Shown here one piece after another: positions 23,212-32,370 of a stretch of DNA of 64,000 bases. Both the position numbers and the translations under genes were made by a program. This DNA is from Empedobacter falsenii. Lineage in GTDB: Bacteria > Bacteroidota > Bacteroidia > Flavobacteriales > Weeksellaceae. The notes below the pieces were generated by a model, which made no database searches, was not told the DNA's origin, and saw nothing but the letters and a program-made list of their open reading frames with translations. The DNA is taken from positions 62,001 through 126,000 of the forward strand of contig NZ_CP040908.1 in NCBI RefSeq assembly GCF_013488205.1, written 5' to 3'. The stretch's first letter is position 1; each line of letters opens with the position of its first letter.

Positions 23212-25953
23212 TTACATTCTTCGCATTCCACCGCTTTCTCTTGGTCGGTCTCCATCTTCACCTTTTGTAGATTTTCCACCAAACTGATTTAAGTTGAATG
23301 TTAACGAGAACATCACAAAACGAGTCAGAATATTATTGCGTTGATCGATTGTTGATTCTGCTGTAATTGTACGCGTATAACTGTTATTTTGATTCAATAA
23401 ATCGTAAACTTTAACACCAGCTTCCAATTTATCATCGAAGAAACGATACATCAAACTTGTATTCCACAAAAAGAAATCACGCTTGAAACCTGCTGCCATT
23501 CTCGAGTTATAATTGTAACTGAAATCATTTGTCCAAGTCAAATTTTTAGGAAAAGTAGAAATCGTTTTAATTCCAAAATTGTGCGTAATATTATTTTGAT
23601 TGTCAATTGAGTAATTTACATATTTAGAATTTGTGAAGTTCAAACGATAAGAAGGTGAAATTGTTAAATAATCACCATAATCCCAATTTAATCTCAATGT
23701 AGGTGATAAAGTTGTATTGTATTGCTCATATTTCACCGCATCTCTAAAACCTTGCGTTAAAGCATAACTCGCAGACATTCCTACATTTACTCTAAATTTA
23801 TTGATCCCTTTTTGATATTGTTTATTAAAGAAAAAGTTACCATTCAGACGATAATTTCCTTTTACATTTTCATACGTTGTAGTTCGTTTATAAATCGAAT
23901 AATCCATTTCTGTATAATTCACAATATTCGATTCGTTGTACGTATAACCTAAGTTAGCGTTAAATCCTTGACGCGTTTTACGATCAAAATTGCTGAACAT
24001 CAAATTGATTTGATGCGCTTTATTTGGATCAAGATCTGGGTTACCTTTGAAAACATCTAACGGATCAGTTTCATCTAAAATCGGTAAAACTTGTGATGTC
24101 GAAGCCAAACTTGTCTGATAATTATACATTAAAGACAGCGAGTTGTTTCCGCTTTGATAACGAATATTTCCCGAAATATCTGGCAAGGTTTTGTTTTGAG
24201 TTGAGCTGTAATCATCTGCTTTAAACGTTCCAAAATTTTGTTGATTATAGATATTTGCACCAAAACGTACAGTTGCCGAAATTTTATTTTTGTTCAGTAA
24301 TAATTGTGCATATGGATTAAATTCATTCAATTTAGTTGAATAAAAACGCGTCAAATCATTGTTCAAATTGTCATATTCTCCCGTTACATCATTATAATTC
24401 CACGTTCTATTATTGGTTTCAGAATCGGTTAAATTATAAGCAGAACCAACAGCAATTTTCAAAGAATCTGTAATAGGATACGTATATTTTACATCAAAAT
24501 TGTATTGATTATTCTTCGAAATATTTTTCTCATTGATGTTTCGATAAACATCCGCTATCGTATCATTTGTATATAATGTTGTTGAATTGATGAACGAATT
24601 TCGATCTGTTTTACCAATCGATATACTTGAATTAAAATCTAGATATGATTTATTTTTGAATTTCTGATTAAGTGATAATAATGTTTTAAATGTATTCGAA
24701 TTTGATTTTCCATTCGATGTTTGATTCATTTGGTTTCTCAAGTCACCCAAATCTGAATATGTTTTACTATCCGAAATCGATGAATTTGTAGATGATGAAT
24801 TACTAAATGATGGATAAAAATAAATTTTTGTGTTGTTTTTCGTCCATTCTAAATTTGTTCCAAAATTATGTCCATACGTTTCGTTTTTTGTTTTAGAATT
24901 TGCATCAGAAGTATAAATATTTTTAGGCGCAAAATTTTCGATGTGTTTGTATTGATCATTTTTTGAAAACGAATGATTCAAACGATAATCAGCTCCAATT
25001 TTCAAATTATCATTTAATTGATCGCTATAATTCAATCCAATCGAAGTATTTGTCGTTACTCCATCAGAACCTCTTCGTCCCATTCCGCCACGACCACGCG
25101 AACCTTCACCGCTTGTCATTCCAGAAGCCGCAATATCCGTTGAAGAACCAATTAAACTAATTTTCTTTTTACCTTTAAAATAATTTGCCATCAAATTGCC
25201 TTCGTAATGATTATCCGTTCCGTAACCCGCCGTGGCTTTGAGCATATAACCTTTCTTTTTATCTTCTTTCAAGGTAATGTTTAGCGAAGATTTATCCGAT
25301 TTCGAACGTTCTCCAGAGAATTTTTCGTTCTTTGTTTTATAATCCGAAACCTGAATTTTTTTGATAATATCCGCAGGTAAATTTTCTAACGCAACTTTTC
25401 CATCTGTTCCAAAAAATGGTTCACCATCAATCAAAATCTCATTAACATCTTTTCCATTTACCGTAATATTTCCGCTATCATCCATTTCAAAACCTGGTAA
25501 TTCTCTCAATAAAGCTTCCAAATTTGCATTCGGTTTTACTTTGTAAGAATCAGCATTATATTCGATTGTATCTTGTTTTACAACCATAGGTTCCACATTT
25601 GTCACCACAACTTCATCCAAATCATAAATCATCGGATTAATGATAATTGTTCCAAGATCAATATTGTTTTTGATCGATTCGAAACTTTGTTTGAAAACGC
25701 CTTCTAAAGGATCATCAATAATTAAATAAACAGGTTTATCTTGTAGATTAATTTCAATTTTGAACGTACCATCATCATTTGTAGATGTAGTAGAAATTTG
25801 TGTAGAATCGGCTTTATTGCCTAAAATAACTTCAGAATCAGTTAAAGGAAAATTAAGTACATCCGTTACTTTTCCAGTGACGGTAATCTTTTCTTGTCCA
25901 AAAGAAAAAATCGTAATCAAACTAAAAAGAAATGATAGAATATATTTTGTCAT
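23212..25953 (-). CDS. Outer-membrane beta-barrel protein, TonB-receptor-like (OMP_b-brl_3 type)
   Basis: 913 residues: signal peptide (to about 19, ending SFGQ), a carboxypeptidase-regulatory-like beta domain (about 22-110), a plug-like domain with VKPNANLEALLRELPGFEMD and EILIDGEPFFG, then a large barrel. A Gly/Arg-rich loop (SRGRGGMGRRGSDG) lies near 290 and the protein ends in a polar tail GGMRRM. This family is widespread in Bacteroidota and resembles TonB-dependent receptors, but a classic TonB box is not obvious and the ligand is unknown. Transcribed alone. Confidence 0.88.
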   Translation of the reverse strand: MTKYILSFLFSLITIFSFGQEKITVTGKVTDVLNFPLTDSEVILGNKADSTQISTTSTNDDGTFKIEINLQDKPVYLIIDDPLEGVFKQSFESIKNNIDLGTIIINPMIYDLDEVVVTNVEPMVVKQDTIEYNADSYKVKPNANLEALLRELPGFEMDDSGNITVNGKDVNEILIDGEPFFGTDGKVALENLPADIIKKIQVSDYKTKNEKFSGERSKSDKSSLNITLKEDKKKGYMLKATAGYGTDNHYEGNLMANYFKGKKKISLIGSSTDIAASGMTSGEGSRGRGGMGRRGSDGVTTNTSIGLNYSDQLNDNLKIGADYRLNHSFSKNDQYKHIENFAPKNIYTSDANSKTKNETYGHNFGTNLEWTKNNTKIYFYPSFSNSSSTNSSISDSKTYSDLGDLRNQMNQTSNGKSNSNTFKTLLSLNQKFKNKSYLDFNSSISIGKTDRNSFINSTTLYTNDTIADVYRNINEKNISKNNQYNFDVKYTYPITDSLKIAVGSAYNLTDSETNNRTWNYNDVTGEYDNLNNDLTRFYSTKLNEFNPYAQLLLNKNKISATVRFGANIYNQQNFGTFKADDYSSTQNKTLPDISGNIRYQSGNNSLSLMYNYQTSLASTSQVLPILDETDPLDVFKGNPDLDPNKAHQINLMFSNFDRKTRQGFNANLGYTYNESNIVNYTEMDYSIYKRTTTYENVKGNYRLNGNFFFNKQYQKGINKFRVNVGMSASYALTQGFRDAVKYEQYNTTLSPTLRLNWDYGDYLTISPSYRLNFTNSKYVNYSIDNQNNITHNFGIKTISTFPKNLTWTNDFSYNYNSRMAAGFKRDFFLWNTSLMYRFFDDKLEAGVKVYDLLNQNNSYTRTITAESTIDQRNNILTRFVMFSLTFNLNQFGGKSTKGEDGDRPRESGGMRRM

Positions 25954-26012
25954 GAGATGAATTGGTTACTTCATCTGTTAGACATCAAATTTTGGGCAAA
26001 GTTTAATTTTGA

Positions 26013-26522
26013 TTAAAGTTTTTTCCAACTTTTATCCGAAATTTTATTTAGATCAATTTCAGAAGTTGTTATAAAAAGTGGTGTAATCTCTACAATTCGC
26101 TTTACTTGAGTTGTTTTTAGGTTAGATTCTGGACAAAATGTTTCGATTAAAACAATTTTTTCTGAATCAGAAGAATTGGATTTATAAAGCGTTTTTTGAA
26201 TTTTTTTATCAATTTTCCAATTTGTACAACTTCCAATACTATAATATTCGAAGGTTAAAAGTGGAAGAAATCCGAAGATAATTCCAAAGATAAATTTCAT
26301 CACATTCATAAAACTCCATCCGTCTTTCTTTTTGATCGAAAGTAGAAAAAGCACATAAATACTAACTGCCGCAGCAAAAGTTAAAAGCTTTGGAAATAGT
26401 TTTGCAAAGTCATGATTCGCGAATTCTAAACTGATAAAATCTCCAATCAGAAAGTATCCAATAAACCATATAATAAAAATTGTACAGATGATTAAGATAA
26501 TATTTCGAAGAGTTTTATTCAT
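26013..26522 (-). CDS. Membrane protein of unknown function
   Basis: 169 residues, not recognised. Three hydrophobic helices (about 6-28, 42-62 and 75-95) are followed by an extramembrane C-terminal half with three Cys residues (C100, C104 region and C131) and a Ser/Lys-rich stretch. It lies 59 bp upstream of the outer-membrane barrel gene on the same strand, so the two could share a transcript; no function follows from that. Confidence 0.7.
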   Translation of the reverse strand: MNKTLRNIILIICTIFIIWFIGYFLIGDFISLEFANHDFAKLFPKLLTFAAAVSIYVLFLLSIKKKDGWSFMNVMKFIFGIIFGFLPLLTFEYYSIGSCTNWKIDKKIQKTLYKSNSSDSEKIVLIETFCPESNLKTTQVKRIVEITPLFITTSEIDLNKISDKSWKKL

Positions 26523-26558
26523 TTCGCTTTAAGGTTTGTGTGGTATAAATATAAAAAT

Positions 26559-26581
26559 ATTCCTGTCAATAGACAGGAATA
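26559..26581 (-). terminator. Terminator after the methylmalonyl-CoA mutase gene
   Basis: Stem ATTCCTGTC / GACAGGAAT with a 4-nt loop; on the minus strand it is followed by ATTTTTATATTT. Confidence 0.65.
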
Positions 26582-26598
26582 CTCATACTAAAATAGAT

Positions 26599-28731
26599 TT
26601 ATTTATAAGATTTCAATAAATTCTCTAAAATTTCGCAGGCACATTCAGCTAAGTTTGTACCTGGGCCAAAGATTGCATCTGCACCATTTTGATAAAGATA
26701 ATCATAATCTTGACGCGGAATAACACCTCCGACTACGATATAAACATCATCTCTACCTAATTCTTTCAATTGCTTTACAACTTCCGGAACCAATGTTTTG
26801 TGACCTGCAGCCAAAGAAGAAATTCCTAAAATATGAACATCATTCTCTACAGCTTGCTTTGCAACTTCTGCTGGCGTTTGGAACAATGGGGAAATATCCA
26901 CATCAAATCCCATATCCGCAAAAGAGGTTGCAACGACTTTTGCACCACGATCGTGACCGTCTTGTCCCATTTTTGCTACCATAATACGAGGGCGACGTCC
27001 GTCTTCTTCTGCAAACTCGTCAGCTAAATTACGAGCTTCCTCAAATTTATTCATTTTACCTGCTTCCATAGCATAAACTCCTTGAATTCCTCTTGTAATT
27101 GCTTTATGACGTCCAAAAACAGCTTCTAATGCATCAGAAATTTCACCTAACGTAACACGACGACGAGCCGCTTCGATAGATAATTCTAATAAATTTCCTT
27201 CGCCTGTTTCAGCAGCTTTTGTTAATTGCGCTAAAATATCTTGAACAGCTTCGCTATTACGCTCGGCCTTAATTTGATTTAATCGATCAATTTGTTTTTG
27301 ACGAACTGCTGTGTTGTCAACTTCTAAAATTTCGAACTCTTGTTGTTCTAATTTCGAGCGATAAGCATTAACACCAACAATCGCAACTTCACCAGAATCA
27401 ATTTTGGCTTGTTTTTTTGCAGCAGCTTCTTCAATACGCATTTTTGGAATTCCAGCTTCTATGGCTTGCGTCATTCCACCTAATTCACGAACTTCTTGAA
27501 TATATTCCCACGCTTGATTTGCCATTTCATTTGTCAAAGATTCAATCATAAAACTTCCTCCAAAAGGATCAGCTGTTCTACAAATTTGAGTTTCTTCTTG
27601 TAAAATGATTTGTGTATTACGTGCAATACGCGCCGAGAAATCTGTTGGTAAAGCAATTGCTTCGTCCAATGCATTGGTATGCAAAGATTGTGTTCCACCT
27701 AATGCAGCAGCTAAGGCTTCGATTGCTGTACGACCAATATTGTTATAAGGTTCTTGCTCTGTTAAACTCCAACCAGAAGTCTGACAGTGCGTTCTCAACA
27801 TTAATGATTTTTTATTTTGAGGCTCAAATTCTTGCATCAATTTTGCCCATAACATACGAGCAGCTCTCATTTTTGCAATTTCTTGAGGAAAATTCATTCC
27901 AATCGCCCAGAAAAATGATAAACGAGGAGCGAAGTCATCAACTTTCAATCCTGCTTCCAAACCAGTTTTTACATATTCGTAACCATCTGCAAGCGTATAA
28001 GCCATTTCCAAAACAGGTGTAGCTCCAGCTTCTTGCATGTGATAACCCGAAATAGAAATCGAATTGAAACGAGGTATTTTTTGAGAAGTATATTCGAAAA
28101 TATCTGCAATAATTTTCATCGAAGGAGTTGGCGGATAAATGTATGTATTACGCACCATAAACTCTTTCAAAATATCATTCTGAATGGTCCCAGAAAGTTG
28201 ATCTTGCGAAACGCCTTGTTCTTCAGCCGCTACAATGTAGAAAGCTAAAATAGGAAGAACAGCTCCGTTCATTGTCATCGAAACCGAAATTTTATCCAAA
28301 GGAATTTCATTGAACAAAATCTTCATATCTTCTACAGAATCTATTGCAACGCCAGCTTTACCTACATCTCCTACAACGCGCTCGTGATCTGAGTCGTATC
28401 CTCGGTGAGTAGCCAAATCAAAAGCAACTGAAAGTCCTTTTTGACCAGCAGCTAAATTTCTTTTGTAAAAAGCATTTGATTCTTCAGCAGTAGAAAAACC
28501 TGCATATTGGCGAATTGTCCAAGGTTGACGAACATACATAGTCGTATAAGGACCACGTAAATATGGTGCAACTCCGGGTAGAAAGTTAATCTGTTTCAGA
28601 TCTTTTACATCATCGTAATTGTAATCACTTTTGACTTGTAAACTATCTAATTCAAATGACTCTATATGTGATGGATTAGAATTTAGATTTCGTTTAAATC
28701 TTAAATTCGAAAAATCTGTTTTGTGATTCAT
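26599..28731 (-). CDS. Methylmalonyl-CoA mutase, catalytic large subunit
   Basis: 710 residues. The TIM-barrel substrate domain (about 1-550) has [14 protein letters not shown]-type sequence (here [20 protein letters not shown]) and the acyl-CoA binding [14 protein letters not shown]. The C-terminal B12 domain (about 575-710) has the cobalamin lower-ligand motif DGHDRGAK. It interconverts succinyl-CoA and (R)-methylmalonyl-CoA. Length equals full E. coli Sbm or heterodimer alpha chains. No small-subunit gene lies next to it, and the chaperone MeaB is 12.5 kb away. The region upstream holds a striking inverted repeat. Confidence 0.95.
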   Translation of the reverse strand: MNHKTDFSNLRFKRNLNSNPSHIESFELDSLQVKSDYNYDDVKDLKQINFLPGVAPYLRGPYTTMYVRQPWTIRQYAGFSTAEESNAFYKRNLAAGQKGLSVAFDLATHRGYDSDHERVVGDVGKAGVAIDSVEDMKILFNEIPLDKISVSMTMNGAVLPILAFYIVAAEEQGVSQDQLSGTIQNDILKEFMVRNTYIYPPTPSMKIIADIFEYTSQKIPRFNSISISGYHMQEAGATPVLEMAYTLADGYEYVKTGLEAGLKVDDFAPRLSFFWAIGMNFPQEIAKMRAARMLWAKLMQEFEPQNKKSLMLRTHCQTSGWSLTEQEPYNNIGRTAIEALAAALGGTQSLHTNALDEAIALPTDFSARIARNTQIILQEETQICRTADPFGGSFMIESLTNEMANQAWEYIQEVRELGGMTQAIEAGIPKMRIEEAAAKKQAKIDSGEVAIVGVNAYRSKLEQQEFEILEVDNTAVRQKQIDRLNQIKAERNSEAVQDILAQLTKAAETGEGNLLELSIEAARRRVTLGEISDALEAVFGRHKAITRGIQGVYAMEAGKMNKFEEARNLADEFAEEDGRRPRIMVAKMGQDGHDRGAKVVATSFADMGFDVDISPLFQTPAEVAKQAVENDVHILGISSLAAGHKTLVPEVVKQLKELGRDDVYIVVGGVIPRQDYDYLYQNGADAIFGPGTNLAECACEILENLLKSYK

Positions 28732-28790
28732 CTTGCTAAGATAAATAATTATCCATTAGATTTTATAAAATCACCAATTTTTGAAACTGC

Positions 28791-28825
28791 TTTTTTCAAC
28801 TTTTTGTCAACAAAAGTTGAAAAAA
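28791..28825. promoter_or_regulatory. Perfect 14-bp inverted repeat upstream of the mutase gene
   Basis: Arms TTTTTTCAACTTTT and AAAAGTTGAAAAAA with a 7-nt spacer, 60-94 bp before the mutase ATG and about 80 bp before the divergent gene. No transcript should end here, since both genes point away, so an operator or structural role is more plausible than a terminator. Confidence 0.5.
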
Positions 28826-28905
28826 CATTTTAATCGAGTTTTTTGGTAAAATTATTGATTGAATTTGATTATCAATAAATTAAAAACGCACAAAAAATAA
28901 TTATT

Positions 28906-29949
28906 ATGAAGTTAGATTTTAACAATAAAAGCATTCCAGAAATTTTAAGTGAATTTCAGGATAAAAATACCTTTCAATGGCAAAATGATATTTTTGATTT
29001 GATGAAAAAGATCGATTCAAAAGAAGAAAAAGTTAATTTCCATTATTCGAGAGAAGATAATGTTTATATATCAAATTTTGATCCTCGATTTGTGAATGAA
29101 ACATTTCATTCGTTAAATAATTTTTTAGGATTGAAAAAAGGAGATTCTACACTTTTAAGTTCATCGGTTTTAGAAAATGAAGGAGAAATTTTATTGGTTC
29201 AAGCCATAGAAGGAGGTTTTGATTTGTATTGTCATGAAGATTCGGATAAAGTGAAGATTCCATTAACAGACGAAAGTCAAGACGAAATAGGATACGCATT
29301 AAATTATGCTTATTTGACAAAGAAACAGATTGAAAACTCTTTTGAAGATTTAGCAAGAATCGAAAAAATTGCAATCGAAAGTGATGATTTGTCAGATGAT
29401 TTGAAAAGTAAATTGAATGATCAAACGAAAACAACTTTTTATCAAGTTTTTACCGCGAATGGGTTTCCGATTGCAGTAAAAAAAATAGATGAAACAGATT
29501 ATACTGTTTTAGATAAAATAGAACTTTCGGAAGATGAAAAAGGTAATTTAGTCTTGAATTCGCCTTACGAAAAAGAATCACTAAATTTATATAGACAGGC
29601 TGTTGTTTCGGATGATCAGAAAAAGTTTAGATGGATTTCTAGAAATGAGTGTAAGTTGAATGGGAAAGATGTGGTGAATTTAGAATTGATCGAAGAGAAA
29701 TTAAAACCATATATAGATTATAATTTTATTGTGATTGCTTTTCCGAAAAAAGGATCTACAGAAGATGTAATTTCTTTGGTAATAGAAAGTCGATTTGCAG
29801 AACATGTTGATATTCCAAAAAGTGAATTAGAATCTTATGAAGTTCCGCAACAAACATTTTTTATCGGAGATTTCCCGAAAAGTAATGATAAAGCAGCTAT
29901 TAGAGCAGAATTAATTAGATTGTTGAAAGAATCTAACGAAAATAATTAA
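28906..29949 (+). CDS. Protein of unknown function, acidic, cytoplasmic
   Basis: 347 residues, family not recognised. No signal peptide or membrane helix. It is rich in Asp/Glu/Ser/Lys, with predicted mixed alpha/beta structure. Recognisable stretches include LNNFLGLKKGDSTLL (about 75) and FYQVFTANGFPIAVKKID (about 175). The C-terminal third has FIVIAFPKKGSTEDVISL and a Phe/Pro-rich IGDFPKSN. It is a single gene ended by a strong bidirectional terminator, and is divergent from the mutase gene across a 174-bp gap containing the inverted repeat. Confidence 0.75.
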   Translation: MKLDFNNKSIPEILSEFQDKNTFQWQNDIFDLMKKIDSKEEKVNFHYSREDNVYISNFDPRFVNETFHSLNNFLGLKKGDSTLLSSSVLENEGEILLVQAIEGGFDLYCHEDSDKVKIPLTDESQDEIGYALNYAYLTKKQIENSFEDLARIEKIAIESDDLSDDLKSKLNDQTKTTFYQVFTANGFPIAVKKIDETDYTVLDKIELSEDEKGNLVLNSPYEKESLNLYRQAVVSDDQKKFRWISRNECKLNGKDVVNLELIEEKLKPYIDYNFIVIAFPKKGSTEDVISLVIESRFAEHVDIPKSELESYEVPQQTFFIGDFPKSNDKAAIRAELIRLLKESNENN

Positions 29950-29950
29950 T

Positions 29951-29988
29951 TAAAAAAGGGATACGATGTCATCGTATCCCTTTTTTAA
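29951..29988. terminator. Strong bidirectional terminator
   Basis: Stem AAAAAAGGGATACGAT / ATCGTATCCCTTTTTT, a 16-bp stem with a tight loop between converging genes. Confidence 0.92.
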
Positions 29989-30007
29989 TTTAAGCAATAA
30001 ACAATTT

Positions 30008-30277
30008 TTAGTATTGAATATCAATTAAAGATTTTAACGGAATCAAAACTCCATTCTTAATTTGTAAAAATTTATCCGTAACAGACCAAACAGTCGTCTC
30101 AATTTTCTTAGGACCTTGATCTGTCTGAAATGTAATATATGCTTTCGATTTGAATTCGTTTCCTAATCTTACTGCACCATTCAATTTGTTTGCCTCTACC
30201 GTTACTTCGTCTTTTGGCGCGTCTAAAAATTTATAGTTTCTTACTTCTTCTTTTTCGATAAGTTCTGCTTTCATCAT
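30008..30277 (-). CDS. Small protein of unknown function
   Basis: 89 residues (88 if the second ATG is used), not recognised. No signal peptide. It alternates hydrophobic and charged residues in a pattern suggesting an all-beta fold, with FQTDQGPKKIETTVWSVTDKF in the middle and a hydrophobic end (LIPLKSLIDIQY). It is divergent from era across 222 bp of AT-rich sequence with no other feature I can support. Confidence 0.65.
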   Translation of the reverse strand: MMKAELIEKEEVRNYKFLDAPKDEVTVEANKLNGAVRLGNEFKSKAYITFQTDQGPKKIETTVWSVTDKFLQIKNGVLIPLKSLIDIQY

Positions 30278-30487
30278 TTTTTTAAATTTTGGTTAATTTA
30301 ATCTTCCATAACACATGTATGAAATTAATCATATTTTTCAATAAACCATAATTTTCGTCATATTTTTTTGAACTTAATTAGAATTATTCAAAATACAGAC
30401 CAAAATCAATTTTATGAAATTAAAATTTCATTAGAATATTAATCTTTTCTTCAACATATTAATCTGAAATAATATTATAGAAATCAC

Positions 30488-30495
30488 TAAATTTG
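30488..30495 (+). promoter_or_regulatory. -7 promoter element, predicted leaderless start for era
   Basis: TAAATTTG followed by CAGA and then the era ATG, again a 4-nt spacer, so the mRNA probably has no 5' leader. Confidence 0.55.
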
Positions 30496-30499
30496 CAGA

Positions 30500-31387
30500 A
30501 TGTCAGACGAAAAGAAATTTAAATCCGGTTTTGTAAACATCATAGGAAATCCAAATGTTGGAAAATCTACTTTGATGAATATGTTGATGAAAGAGCGTTT
30601 GGTTATCGCAACACACAAAGCGCAAACTACGCGTCATCGTATCAAAGGTATTTTGACAGGAGAAGATTATCAGATTGTATTTTCGGATACGCCTGGTGTT
30701 TTGGATCCTGCTTATGAGCTGCAAACAAAAATGATGGATGCAGTTAATGAATCGTTGGTGGATGCTGATGTGATTCTTTATGTTGTAGAAATTGGAGAAA
30801 AACGATTGAAAAATGAACAAGTTTTCGAACGTCTGCAAAAAACATCTACACCAATTATTTTATTGTTGAATAAAATTGATACAGCTACGCCGGATCGATT
30901 GAATGAAGCGGTAGAATATTGGCACGAATTATTGCCAAAAGCAGAGATTTTACCTATTTCGGCAAAAGAAAACGTGAATGTAGATTTGTTGATTAATAAG
31001 ATCAAAGCAATTATTCCAGAAGGGCCACAATATTATCCAGAAGATCAATTAACAGACCGTTCGGAGCGTTTTATTGTAAACGAAGTAATTCGTGAAAAGA
31101 TTTTATTAAACTATCAAAAAGAGATTCCATATTCTGTTGAGGTAGTAACAGAGCGTTTCAAAGAAGATTTGAATTTAATTTCTATCGAAGCTGAAATTTT
31201 TGTAGAACGCGATTCTCAGAAAGGAATTATTATTGGACATAAAGGAGAGTCTTTATCGAAAGTAGGAAAAGAAGCAAGAGAAGAGTTAGAAAAATTCTTT
31301 GATAAAAAAGTATTCTTGAAACTTTTCGTGAAAGTGCGAAAAGATTGGAGAAGCAAAGAGAATGATTTGCGTCGTTTTGGTTATTAA
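30500..31387 (+). CDS. era: GTPase Era
   Basis: 295 residues. G1 motif GNPNVGKST at 14-22, switch/G2 region TTRHRIKGI, G3 DTPGV, G4 NKID and G5 SAKE are all present. The C-terminal KH domain has IIIGHKGESLSKVGKEARE, which binds the 3' end of 16S rRNA. Era is needed for 30S subunit maturation. Single gene with a leaderless-type promoter and a following terminator. Confidence 0.97.
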   Translation: MSDEKKFKSGFVNIIGNPNVGKSTLMNMLMKERLVIATHKAQTTRHRIKGILTGEDYQIVFSDTPGVLDPAYELQTKMMDAVNESLVDADVILYVVEIGEKRLKNEQVFERLQKTSTPIILLLNKIDTATPDRLNEAVEYWHELLPKAEILPISAKENVNVDLLINKIKAIIPEGPQYYPEDQLTDRSERFIVNEVIREKILLNYQKEIPYSVEVVTERFKEDLNLISIEAEIFVERDSQKGIIIGHKGESLSKVGKEAREELEKFFDKKVFLKLFVKVRKDWRSKENDLRRFGY

Positions 31388-31406
31388 AAACGGTTAAAAA
31401 ATAGAT

Positions 31407-31433
31407 AAGTCTTGAGAAATCAAGACTTTTTTT
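31407..31433 (+). terminator. Terminator after era
   Basis: Stem AAGTCTTGA / TCAAGACTT, 4-nt loop, followed by a T run. Confidence 0.85.
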
Positions 31434-31497
31434 GTGGCTTTACCTAAATTTTAGTTGTAAATTTATAGAACAAAATCTATTCTAGAATTTAATTATT

Positions 31498-32286
31498 ATG
31501 GCTAAAATATTATTTCCAACCGATTTTTCGGAAACAGCAAACAATGCTTTTTTGTATGCGTTAAACCTTGCAAAAGTTCTTAAAACAGATATTAAGTTAG
31601 TTTCTGTACAATCAAATCTTAAAAATTATCTTGAAGTTACAGAAGAAAACTTCGAAAATTATATCAATAAACTTAAAAATATTGCAAAAGAAAATAACCT
31701 TGAACATGTAAAAATAGAGAGTTCTTTGGTTGTTGGCGATTTGTTGTTGATGATTTTGGATATTATCAACAAAGATGATATACAATATGTGGTGATGGGA
31801 ACGAATGGACAAAATAGTTTAGGCAAAAAGTTTTTTGGCTCTAATACCGTAAATGTCATTAACAATTCGCCTGCGCCTGTGTTGGTTGTTCCAAATAATG
31901 TAAAATTTAAAGAAGAAAGAAATTTTGCTTATGCTACATTGTTTAATCAAAAAGAGACAAAAGCTTTGGCGCAAATGGAAGAAGTGACAAAACGTTACGA
32001 TAAATTGTTAAACATTGTACATGTTGATGATAAATCGATTACTCCACAAATGTTAAGCGTTAAAAAAGAATGGGAAGAAGAATATCCTGAAGCGATAATT
32101 ACAATTGAACCGAGCAAAGATGTAGAAGGTGGTTTAATCAATTATTGTACGAAAAATAACATTGATGTATTAGGTGTTGTTCACCGTGAATTATCATCTT
32201 TCGAAAGATTATTTACAATCAATCATAGCCAACGATTATTGTCGAGTGCAAATGTAGCGTTATTGGTTTTTCAGGAAAGTAAATAA
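31498..32286 (+). CDS. Universal stress protein, two UspA domains (copy 1)
   Basis: 262 residues made of two UspA folds in tandem. Domain 1 (about 1-140) starts KILFPTDFSETANNAFLYAL and has the ATP-type motif VMGTNGQNSLGKKFFGSNTVNVI; domain 2 (about 145-262) is diverged. The first domain matches those of the two UspA genes at 48888 and 49821 almost word for word at its N-terminus, but the rest is more distant. UspA proteins bind nucleotides and support stress survival. Flanked by terminators, so a single unit. Confidence 0.9.
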   Translation: MAKILFPTDFSETANNAFLYALNLAKVLKTDIKLVSVQSNLKNYLEVTEENFENYINKLKNIAKENNLEHVKIESSLVVGDLLLMILDIINKDDIQYVVMGTNGQNSLGKKFFGSNTVNVINNSPAPVLVVPNNVKFKEERNFAYATLFNQKETKALAQMEEVTKRYDKLLNIVHVDDKSITPQMLSVKKEWEEEYPEAIITIEPSKDVEGGLINYCTKNNIDVLGVVHRELSSFERLFTINHSQRLLSSANVALLVFQESK

Positions 32287-32306
32287 ATTAAAAACATAAA
32301 ACTTAG

Positions 32307-32329
32307 AGCGGAGAATTCTCCGCTTTTTT
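32307..32329 (+). terminator. Terminator after the first UspA gene
   Basis: AGCGGAGAATTCTCCGCT, a perfect palindromic stem followed by a T run. An in-frame TTG for the DUF445 gene lies right after it. Confidence 0.85.
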
Positions 32330-32370
32330 GATTGGCTAAATTTTTGCAACAAATTTCTCAAAACACTTTT

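Noticed and set aside
28906-29949. Weak resemblance of LNNFLGLKKGDSTLL...LLVQAIEGGF to MenE-type acyl-CoA ligases.
   Set aside because: No AMP-binding P-loop or core motif follows and the length is wrong, so the match is not evidence of a ligase.
32332-32370. TTG start extending the DUF445 protein by 13 residues.
   Set aside because: It sits directly after a terminator; the ATG at 32371 gives the normal family start. Similar TTG extensions were dropped for serS, hup, mutY, meaB, feoA, rng, lysC and the third UspA gene.
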